In this document: in pieces, positions 57,122 through 64,000 of the stretch | Layout of the letters: every line of letters starts with the position of its first letter | Position numbering within the stretch: the first letter of the stretch is position 1 | Assembly: GCF_011319465.1 (NCBI RefSeq) | Contig: NZ_RCMB01000002.1 | Location: forward strand, 1 to 64,000 | Source: Candidatus Nitrosotalea sp. TS | Lineage (GTDB): Archaea; Thermoproteota; Nitrososphaeria; Nitrososphaerales; Nitrosopumilaceae | Direction of reading: 5' to 3' | DNA: 64,000 nt | Program-made: the position numbers and the translations under genes | The notes under the pieces: generated by a model | Told to the model about the DNA's origin: nothing | The model's input: only the letters and a program-made list of their open reading frames with translations | Database searches by the model: none

Positions 57122-58719
57122 ATGGCAAAAACTAATCAAACCTTCCAAAGAAAAAGATAAAAACTGATTCTAACATTCCTGTCAAAAACTATTATGATTC
57201 AACAGTAAAACCAAAGAGCAAAAATGAAGTGCCGGGAAAATACCCGTTCACAAGGGCAATTCATCCTGGAATGTACCGTGACAGACTTTGGACAATGAGG
57301 CAGTATACCGGGTTTGGTACTGCCGCACAAACAAATCAGAGATTCAAGTATCTGCTTGAAAGAGGACAGACTGGCCTGAGTATGGCATTTGACTTGCCCA
57401 CTCAGATAGGATACGATGCAGATGATTCCCATGCAGAAGGTGAAGTGGGGAAGGTAGGGGTATCAATCACATCGCTCAAAGACATGATGACGTGCTTTGA
57501 TGGAATTCCACTTGACAAAGTAAGCACTTCTATGACAATTAACGCGACTGCTTCAACACTGCTTTCATTGTATATTGCCACCGGGGAATCACAAGGAGTA
57601 AAAAGTGAACAATTACGCGGCACAACACAAAACGACATTCTCAAAGAATACATTGCAAGAAACACCTACATCTATCCTCCAAGGCCGTCGATGAGACTGA
57701 TAGGTGACATGATTGAATACTGCTCCAAAAAAGTACCCCAATGGTATCCTGTGTCCATATCTGGGTACCACATGAGGGAGGCAGGATGCAATGCGGTGCA
57801 AGAAGTTGCGTTTACTCTTGCAAATGCCATTGAATATATTGAAACATGTGTTGATAGAGGTCTCAAAATTGATGACTTTGCCCCGAGGTTATCGTTTTTC
57901 TTTTGCTGCACTAGTGAATTTTTGGAAGAAGTTGCCAAGTTTCGAGCTGCAAGAAGAATCTATGCAAGAATAGTCAAAGACAGATTTCACGCAAAGGACA
58001 AAAAATCAATGCAGCTAAAATTCCATGTTCAGACAAGTGGAGAGTCGCTTACCGCACAACAACCAGACAACAACATTGTTCGAGTGGCCATACAATCAAT
58101 GGCTGCAGTATTGGGAGGCTGTCAATCGCTTCACACAAACTCTAAAGATGAAGCATTAGCGCTGCCGACTGAGGCAGCAGTAAAGATTGCATTAAGAACG
58201 CAGCAAATAGTGGGACACGAAAGCGGAATTACAAAAACAGTTGATCCTCTTGCAGGCTCATACTATGTGGAATCATTGACTGATAAAATAGAAGAAGAGG
58301 CAAACCGATATCTCAAAAGAATTGACAGGATGGGCGGCTCACTGGCTGGCATTGAGAAAGGCTTTTTCCAGTCCGAAATACGACAAAATGCGTATAGGTT
58401 AAAGAAAGAAATCGACAGCAATGAGCGTGTGATTGTAGGGGTTAACAAGTTTACTGACTCTGCTGAAGAAAAGCAAGAGATTATGAGAATTGATGACAGT
58501 ATTCAGGTAAAGCAGATGCAGAACCTAAAGGAGTTGCGTAGCACAAGAGATAACAAAAAGACTGAAGCTGCACTATCGAAAATGATGAGTGCTGCAGAAA
58601 AAGAGGAAAACTTGATGCCACTCATCTTGGAATCGGTGCGAAGTTATGCCACATTGGGAGAGATAAGCAATACATTTCGAGAAGTGTTTGGAATGTATCA
58701 GCCAAAGGAGTCATTCTAA
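57122..58719 (+). CDS. Methylmalonyl-CoA mutase, large subunit (frame broken twice near the start)
   Basis: The catalytic subunit reads PGKYPFTRAIHPGMYRDRLW, YTGFGTAAQTNQRFKYLLER, LSMAFDLPTQIGYDADDSHA and LKFHVQTSGESLTAQQPDNN, with RTQQIVGHESGI near the C-terminus. The residues that define methylmalonyl-CoA specificity (the Tyr/Arg pair in this region) appear conserved by eye. The first 35 codons are split by extra A bases near 57136 and 57160; from ATG 57122 the corrected text reads AKTIKPSKEKDK and SNIPVKNYYDSTVKPKSK before the main frame. The corrected protein has about 531 residues. The epimerase gene starts 1 bp after its stop. Confidence 0.9.
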
Positions 58720-58720
58720 A

Positions 58721-59120
58721 ATGAAGATAAACCATGTTGCAATAGCTGTTAACAATTTGGATGAGGCAGTAAAGGAATATCAAAATGTACTTGGGGTAAG
58801 AGAAGTCGAGTTTGAGACCGTAGAGACTGAAGGAGTACGAGTTGCAATACTACATCTTGAAAATTCACGAATTGAGCTTATGGAGCCAACAAAGGAGACC
58901 AGTCCCATCAAGAAATTCCTTGATACAAGAGGAGAAGGCCTGCATCATATTGCTCTTGAAACTGAAGCAATAGAGGGCGAGGTTGACAGGATGAAAGGTG
59001 CTGGAGTGAGATTTCTTGGAGAAGTACGACCTGGATCTGGAGGAACAAAGATTACCTTTATCCATCCAAAATCACTTCATCGGCGTACTAACAGAGCTCT
59101 GCTCGCATCCAAAAAAGTAA
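58721..59120 (+). CDS. mce: Methylmalonyl-CoA epimerase (frame broken once at the end)
   Basis: A glyoxalase-fold enzyme of about 132 residues that interconverts the (R)- and (S)-forms, so the mutase can use them. Motifs are MKINHVAIAVNNLDEAV with a metal His, IELMEPTKETSPIKKFLDTR, and GEGLHHIALET with a second metal His, then FIHPKSLHGVLTELC with the family's typical C-terminal Glu. The last part is shifted by one extra base near 59080; corrected, the stop is at 59118-59120. The start ATG 58721 lies 1 bp after the mutase stop. Operon with mutase large subunit is very likely. Confidence 0.88.
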
Positions 59121-59178
59121 ATTGATGTGCAGTGGGGAAGTAAACTAACTGAGAATTTCCTAGTGGATTCTACAGGAC

Positions 59179-59974
59179 TCAAGTCTGTTTTCTAATGACG
59201 TCTTTTTTTGTGACCGTCAGATAGATTACTGTAGCTAATATGGTGGCAAGGAAAATCATGCTTGTTATTCACGGTTCCCAATCCCAAATCCGCCATTACC
59301 CAAATCTTGCGAGAGATAGTCACCTATTGATGCCCCAAGGGGACGAGTTAGAATGTATGCTATCCAAAATGCCAAAATAGCATTCACCTTGAAAACAAAA
59401 TGACTTGTTGCAACAGATGCAATTAGGACACCGAAAATGATTGCAGAGAGCAAGTAGCCAAGGTTTATGGTTCTCAGCCAATAGGTCCCCTGCAGCGGTT
59501 CCAAGTGCAAATGTAAATAAAATAGCTAACCAATAAAATGACTCCCTTCTGGTAGTGACGATTGTGTGTATTGATAGTGTTTTTTCCTTCTTGTACCAAA
59601 CAGCAAAGACTATTGAAAGCAAGACAGTGAAGATTATTGTAGAAACTATCAAAGGTACCCCAAGGTTATCAGTCAGATTGTCTGTGATGAGAGTTCCTAC
59701 TATGCTTATTAGAACAACGGCAAGCCAGTATATTCCTGGTACATATTTTTTGAATCTGAACTGGAAGATCAGCGTCACAGCAAGCATTGCTCCCATGATT
59801 AACGTTACTCCATCTAGTCCAAGATTCAACTTTGGTATTTAAAAAATCAGCACCTGTCTCACCAACAGTGGTGCATAGAATCTTGATTATCCAAAAGAAC
59901 AAGGTGATTTCGGGCACCTTGTTTAGCATTACTTGAGCACCTGACTGAGTATCCTTATCTTTCATTTTTTTCAC
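59179..59974 (-). CDS. Multi-pass membrane protein, COG4705-like (frame broken three times)
   Basis: Read across frames, the reverse strand from about 59974 gives KVPEITLFFWIIKILCTTVG, GETGADFLN, VPGIYWLAVVLISIVGTLIT, DNLTDNLGVPLIVSTIIFTV and KTLSIHTIVTTRRESFYWL, then GTAAGDLLAETINLGYLLSA, ILAFWIAYILTRPLGASIGD and a final MIFLATILATVIYLTV. Breaks lie near 59835, 59475 and 59262. This is a conserved prokaryotic membrane protein with paired TTR/RPLGAS phrases; function unknown. About eight helices and about 264 residues when corrected. Start ATG 59974 or 59965. Confidence 0.75.
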
Positions 59975-60176
59975 TTTGTATGAAATTGATATTAGTCATA
60001 ATAAAAAGTCCAAGCGATTTCTCTTCCAATTTGAGGTTTTTTCATTTTATTGGTATATTACAATACAGGTACACTTGACTAAGTTATCTAGAAATGCTTG
60101 TAATGCAACATGGCTTGGTTTTAAGAATTAAAAAAATTTGAAAAGAAAATTAAAAAAATAGATGAGTGGAGTTTCT

Positions 60177-60447
60177 CTACTTTTTCAATTCGGTCTGGTC
60201 GTTTTGCTCTCCATCTCCATCACCTGTTGGTCCTTGACTTGCGCTGTTCTGGTCGTCATTTGTCTCTCCATCATTATGGTTGTCTACGTTATTGCCTGCA
60301 GCATCTACTGCGTTTGGAGTATCTTGGTTGGTCAACTGTTGTTGATGTGGTTGATTGAGCAAATACGTTACCGGCCATTCCAAATCCGATGGCTATTACT
60401 GCAATTGCCATCAAGGGAATTGCCAAGACTGTTTTTTTGTTTGTCAT
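60177..60447 (-). CDS. Small secreted Asn/Asp/Gln-rich protein (frame broken once)
   Basis: ATG 60447 begins a signal peptide, NKKTVLAIPLMAIAVIAIGF, ending NVFA. After a frame change near 60358 (one base missing), the mature part reads QQLTNQDTPNAVDAAGNNVD and ends GDGDGEQNDQTELKK. It is strongly hydrophilic and acidic, lacks cysteines and looks disordered, a pattern seen in small exported or cell-surface proteins of this phylum. About 90 residues when corrected. I do not recognise a family. It is divergent from the winged-helix gene at 60639. Confidence 0.55.
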
Positions 60448-60530
60448 GTTGTGTTGTTTCACCTCGTAGTTTCGATAATCACATTTTTGCATATTATGAT
60501 TGAGGAACATCTGGCTAACTTTAATGAAAA

Positions 60531-60556
60531 ACGTTAACCTGAGATTACACGTTAAC
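60531..60556. promoter_or_regulatory. Paired ACGTTAAC sites in a divergent promoter
   Basis: ACGTTAAC occurs at 60531-60538 and again at 60549-60556, an 18-bp period, in the region between the divergent secreted-protein (60447) and winged-helix regulator (60639) genes. GTTAAC is itself palindromic. A GCTAACT motif occurs at about 60524 and 60571. This looks like an operator for the adjacent regulator; binding is not shown. Confidence 0.4.
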
Positions 60557-60638
60557 ACATCAATACTTAGCTAACTGCACCTGTAATGTAATTACCCTTT
60601 ATTATGCTAGGCATTCCAGTGGTAGAAGGAGAAGACTG

Positions 60639-61187
60639 TTGCGAAATGAAAAAGATGATGATTCTGAAAATAGATTACGCATATACGATTACATTAAAAA
60701 AAATCCCGGAGCACATCTTAGAATGATCACAAGACAATTAGAGATGGGTATGGGTGCAACCCAACATCATTTGGATATTCTGGAAAAGTCTGGAAAAATA
60801 AAATCAAGGAGAATTAACATCTATAGACATTATTATGCAGTTGAAGTATTAGAGGCAGAACATAATATTCTTGCCTTTTTGAGACAAGAAACAGCCATGG
60901 ACATTCTCACATATCTTATGGATCATCCAAAGTCTACTCAAAGCGACATAATCAATTTCAAGGGGTTTTCAGCTCCCACAATAAGCTGGCACATGTCAAG
61001 GCTTGAGGAGGCTGGCCTAGTCAGTTCACTAAAAGACGGCAGAACGGTAAGATATTCAATAATAGACATGCAAAGTATATCTGCTGCACTCAAGACGTAT
61101 CACCCAAACGTGTGGGACAAGATGTTGAGCAGATTTGCAGATCTCTTCTTGCAGATGGCTTCCAAGAATGAGGAGAAGGGTACCTGA
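60639..61187 (+). CDS. Two-winged-helix transcriptional regulator (ArsR/MarR type)
   Basis: The 182-residue protein has two winged-helix units: NRLRIYDYIKKNPGAHLRMI then MGMGATQHHLDILEKSGKIK (residues about 12-55), and MDILTYLMDHPKSTQSDIIN then PTISWHMSRLEEAGLVSSLK (about 90-130). Such tandem HTH proteins are known among archaeal regulators of metal, redox or lipid genes. No metal-binding Cys are seen. It starts at TTG 60639 and its stop overlaps the next gene as TGATG, so both are translated together. Paired operator-like sites lie upstream. Confidence 0.78.
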   Translation: MRNEKDDDSENRLRIYDYIKKNPGAHLRMITRQLEMGMGATQHHLDILEKSGKIKSRRINIYRHYYAVEVLEAEHNILAFLRQETAMDILTYLMDHPKSTQSDIINFKGFSAPTISWHMSRLEEAGLVSSLKDGRTVRYSIIDMQSISAALKTYHPNVWDKMLSRFADLFLQMASKNEEKGT

Positions 61188-61511
61188 TGTTTGAAAATAT
61201 TTTATTTGCAATCAGTGGAATGGCTGAAGTGGGAGGAGAGGCACCAGATCTTCCAGAATCTCTTGATTTTGCAACTGGAATATTTGCGGCAGTTTTGTTT
61301 GTAATGTCACTGTTTGCATACAGACGCACAAATATGAAGAGACTGCTTTTTGTCAGTGCAGCTTTTGGACTTTATGCGTTTCGAGCAATACTGCCAAGCT
61401 TGGAAATTATTCTTCCTACCAGTAGAGGCAACAACCATTACTGTAATACTGTCATCAACAGGATTTGTAATCCTTGCATTATTCTTTGTAGCAATAGTGA
61501 AAAAGAATTAA
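61187..61511 (+). CDS. Small membrane protein, three or so helices (frame broken once)
   Basis: From ATG 61187 (overlapping the regulator stop) the protein reads ENILFAISGMAEV, FATGIFAAVLFVMSLFAYRR and LLFVSAAFGLYAFRAILPSL. One extra base near 61420 moves the frame; the corrected tail is ITVILSSTGFVILALFFVAI followed by VKKN and a stop at about 61511. Corrected length is about 108 residues. It may be a partner or sensor for the adjacent regulator, an inference from coupling only. The longer read-through to 61681 is not hydrophobic and looks like a shadow. Confidence 0.58.
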
Positions 61512-61778
61512 AAATTGGAAAGGCGTTTTGTAGCTACTCCGGTAATCTTCTGCCCATTTTGTGCGAAATTTCTCTGACAAAACTGAGAATCCAAATTCTC
61601 TGGGAGAAGAAAAACCCCTCGGTTCACCTTTATACGGTGTTTGAACCTTACAGGACTAGCATTTTCTATATGTGGATTTAGATTGTAAAACACACAAGGT
61701 GAAGCTTGGAGAATTAAGGTAGAAGGTGACAACAAATGGATCACACTTGTTCAAAATGCAAGCAAACAACAAACAATA

Positions 61779-61986
61779 ATGCAAAAACGAAAAGCCATTT
61801 TTCTTAAAATCATTCTTATTGTTTTTGTTGCCAGTGTGGTCTATCTTGGTTGGGTTTGAAATTTCGGATAAAACATCACATACACATTTAGTTTCTAAAT
61901 ATAGGTTTCTAGTTATACCTGCACTAGTCTCTTTTGCAATGATGATGTGGTCTGCTTTTAAGATAATGACACGCAAAAAGCGGTGA
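61779..61986 (+). CDS. Small two-helix membrane protein (frame broken once)
   Basis: From ATG 61779 the plus strand reads QKRKAIFLKIILIVFVASVV then a second helix FLVIPALVSFAMMMWSAFKI ending TRKKR. One extra G near 61852 breaks the frame. The corrected length is about 68 residues with basic residues at both ends. A 23-codon frame from ATG 61736 (DHTCSKCKQ) precedes it and may be only a leader. I do not recognise the family; confidence rests on the two clear helices. Confidence 0.42.
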
Positions 61987-62063
61987 AAATGCTAATCTTG
62001 GCGCTTTCTAATCTGAACCATGGTCTCAAATAATGACATTATGAAAAAATAACAGACTCAATT

Positions 62064-62101
62064 GACGGTTGTTCTAAGGATTTGACCTTAGAACTTCCGT
62101 C
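62064..62101. other. Strong nearly perfect hairpin, possible structured RNA
   Basis: GACGG-tt-GTTCTAAGG (62064-62079), a six-base loop ATTTGA, and CCTTAGAAC-tt-CCGTC (62086-62101) form a 14-pair stem with one TT/TT internal loop. It lies in the 61987-62381 gap with no supported coding gene. No T-run follows, so it is not a plain terminator. It could be a small RNA, a repeat remnant or a processed structure. Confidence 0.5.
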
Positions 62102-62250
62102 GGTAGAGAATCTGCATTATTGATTATGGATGTGAATACAAAAGATTGTGTTTGTTTATAATAAAATGATTAATTTTGTGTTTGTTGTAAAGTATGTTTG
62201 AACTAAACACACTGTTGAATATATTCATCTAATGTGCAAGAACTGCAAGT

Positions 62251-62309
62251 AGAAACCGTGGAATAATACAACAAAACCACGTAGAGAAAGTCTGCAATCC
62301 ACGGTCTCT
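62251..62309. other. Second hairpin in the same gap
   Basis: ACCGTGGA (62255-62262) pairs with TCCACGGT (62298-62305), with three more pairs beyond a mismatch, around a 35-base loop. It lies about 150 bp from the first hairpin, in the same gene-free region. It could be an RNA structure. I see no known riboswitch or C/D box pattern. Confidence 0.35.
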
Positions 62310-62381
62310 ATATGTAATTTTTCTTGTATTGTGCAGAATAGAAAAAACTCCTCAAGGGTATTTTTTAAAGAAAGAGTATAA

Positions 62382-62935
62382 TCATTCTACAATCTTTAGC
62401 GTGTCAGATGCGGTAATTATTCCGACAATCTTGGTATTTTTTGAAACAAGAACACATTTTGAATATCGTATTAGTGAGACCAGTGTCTTGACAGGTGTGT
62501 TGTAATCTACAATGGTGGACGGGGATCCATTATCTCTGACAGTCTTATCTTCTTTCTTTGCGTCTCATCATTGTCAATGAGATGTTTTACTATGCCGTCC
62601 TCTGTCACTACGCCCATTACTTCAGTTCCTTCAAACACCGGAACCTGACTAATTGACAAGTCCTGCATTTTTTTTATTGCGTCATTTAAGGTGTCACTTG
62701 TCTTTAGTTTTACAATCTCTTTGCTGCAAATGTCGCCTGCTTTCATTGCCGATTGGCTTTCAAGTGACCACAGCACCTCGAATATTTTTCTTGCAGTGGC
62801 ATAGCTTGGCTGACATCTTCCAGACTCGATCTGATTTATCATGGAGGTGCTGACGCCTGTAAGGGAGGCAAGCTTTTGTTGCGTCAATCCAATTTTCTGT
62901 CTTGCCTGTTTTATGGATTCAAGTCTTGGTAGCAT
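62382..62935 (-). CDS. HTH-CBS protein, regulator coupled to ppdK (frame broken once)
   Basis: An N-terminal XRE-type HTH (RQKIGLTQQKLASLTGVSTS then MINQIESGR, residues about 12-42) is followed by two CBS modules: MKAGDICSKEIVKLKTSDTL with VFEGTEVMGVVTEDGIVKHL, then SEIMDPPSTIVDYNTPVKTL with VSKNTKIVGIITASDT. One missing C near 62519 breaks the frame; corrected length is about 184 residues. CBS pairs bind AMP, ATP or SAM-like ligands. The start ATG 62935 overlaps the ppdK stop by one base (TAATG), so the two are co-translated. It may sense adenylates and set pyruvate-phosphate dikinase level; inference. Confidence 0.75.
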
Positions 62936-64000
62936 TATCTGTCACGTACCACTTTTTTTGAGGATTTTTTCGAGTCTTCAAGGGCTGCCTGTGCTGCTGC
63001 AAGTATTGCTATTGGCACTCTATGTGCTGATGCGCTCACATATGTTAATCTGACCATATTGCAGAACTTGATTGAACGGGGGTCTCCTCCATGCTCGCCG
63101 CAGACTCCTATCTCAAGATTTGGTTTGACATCCCTGCCTCTTGATATTGCAATCTGCATGAGGTCTCCTACTCCGTTGATGTCTAGCGACTGGAATGGAT
63201 TTTCTGCCATTATGTCTTTTTCAAAATATTCTGGAAGGAATTTTCCCTCTGCATCCTCTCTGCTAAAGCTAAATACTGCCTGGGTGAGGTCATTTGTTCC
63301 AAAGCTAAAGAACTCAGCCGTCTGTGCAAGCTCAGCAGATGTCAGACAAGCCCTGACAACTTCCATCATTGTGCCAAAATTCATTTTCAGTTTGACTCTA
63401 AACTTTGATTCAACATCTGATTTTATGGAATCGTATATTTTTTTGATATATCTCAATTCGTTTATGCTTCCAACCTGTGGAATCATTATCTGTGGATGAA
63501 CGTCTATTTTTTCTACTCTAAGCTCTGCCGCTGCTTCACATATTGCTCTAATTTGCATCTCGTATATTTCTGGATAAGTGACGCCTACTCTGACTCCGCG
63601 ATGGCCCATCATTGGATTGAACCTCTGCCAGCTCTTTTGCTCTGTCAAATATTTTCTGGTGTCTGAATTATTTGCTCTGGGAGGCCTTGTTTTTCTAGGG
63701 AATGTATCTTGTTCATCAACTCCTCAGTGTTTGGCAGAAACTCGTGTAATGGAGGGTCTAAGAGTCTGATTGTTACGTGGTACCCTTGCATTATTTTGAG
63801 AATCTCCTTGAAATCATGTTTTTGTAATATGCGAAGCTTCTCCAATACTGCTTTTCTTTCTTGTATAGTCTTTGTCATTATCATCTCTACAAAGACTGTC
63901 AAGTCTATCTCGTGCATTGAACATTCTTTCTGTTCTGCACAATCCAATTCCTTTTGCGCCATATGATCGAGCAAGTTTTGCAGCTTCTGGTGTGTCTGCA
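62935..64000 (-). CDS. ppdK: Pyruvate, phosphate dikinase, C-terminal part (runs off right edge; frame broken)
   Basis: Pyruvate phosphate dikinase makes phosphoenolpyruvate from pyruvate, ATP and phosphate. The reverse strand from 64000 reads [20 protein letters not shown], then in other frames [20 protein letters not shown] and [20 protein letters not shown]. It ends with [20 protein letters not shown] and the catalytic Cys in [15 protein letters not shown]. Breaks near 63905, 63660 and 63620 explain the frame changes. The N-terminal nucleotide domain lies beyond the window. The stop at 62935-62937 overlaps the HTH-CBS start. In autotrophic archaea the enzyme feeds gluconeogenesis. Confidence 0.85.

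Overview
The window is archaeal and fits an ammonia-oxidising Nitrososphaerota (Thaumarchaeota), probably of the Nitrosopumilales. It is AT-rich and densely coded on both strands. It has archaeal information-processing genes (RpoK, S25e, an Alba-like protein, EndA, ATP-dependent DNA ligase, proteasome beta, DRG and YchF-type GTPases). It also has the methylmalonyl-CoA mutase/epimerase set used by the 3-hydroxypropionate/4-hydroxybutyrate (3HP/4HB) carbon-fixation cycle, coenzyme F420 ligase, Thi4, PPDK and several short proteins typical of that phylum. Many genes have a TATA box about 25-27 nt before the start codon, as expected for leaderless transcripts. I saw no rRNA, tRNA, insertion sequence, CRISPR array or phage module. 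This is core chromosome rather than an island.

Layout. 1-8.1 kb: proS end, serB, cofE, a PHP protein, a sulfur/cysteine group (TusA-like, cysteine synthase, thioredoxin reductase), a broken DUF6775-like gene, thi4 and inositol-phosphate synthase. 8.3-16.6 kb: sirohaem nitrite/sulfite reductase plus rhodanese, a TPR protein, a collagen-like protein, a tiny Lys/Arg-rich histone-H1-like protein, a zinc ribbon, a DRG GTPase and membrane proteins. 16.6-24.6 kb: pgp, argS, trmI, nnrD, M20 peptidase, psmB, PUA protein and homoserine dehydrogenase. 24.7-34.4 kb: membrane proteins, a MaoC/tandem-SDR pair, endA, a PhoU-like protein, lig, S25e, rpoK and an Alba-like gene. 34.4-46.9 kb: an HTH regulator facing a PP-loop asparagine-synthase-like gene, YHS protein, aldo/keto reductase, ubiA, agmatinase, birA, a thioredoxin-like protein, a winged-helix protein with a metal-binding tail, YchF-type GTPase, cysS and nadE. 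47.2-54.6 kb: Rieske protein, ahcY, metG, MFS transporter, a beta-hydroxyacid-dehydrogenase-like protein, TPR protein and response regulator. 54.6-64 kb: ilvC, methylmalonyl-CoA mutase small subunit, meaB, mutase large subunit, epimerase, membrane and secreted proteins, winged-helix regulators, and an HTH-CBS gene coupled to ppdK, which runs off the right edge.

The strongest signal in the raw sequence is the number of broken reading frames. At least 30 otherwise conserved genes, including single-copy essential ones (argS, cysS, metG, lig, ilvC, mutase large subunit), need one or more single-base corrections to read through. Many of the sites lie in short A, C, G or T runs, and insertions outnumber deletions. 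The simplest reading is residual indel error in the assembly, not gene decay. I therefore give each such gene as one CDS over its reconstructed extent and state where the frame changes.

Beyond that, the points most worth following are the collagen-like protein with about 100 Gly-X-Y triplets rich in GDK; the 51-residue H1-like basic protein; the winged-helix protein with a Met-rich helix and a His-Asp-Gly tail; a proteasome beta subunit whose Thr1 position reads Ala; an Alba-like protein with Gln-Gln at the usual Lys-Lys site; a degenerate tandem SDR coupled to a MaoC protein; an HTH-CBS gene coupled to ppdK; a palindrome abutting the ilvC TATA box; and two strong unexplained hairpins in the 62.0-62.3 kb intergenic region.
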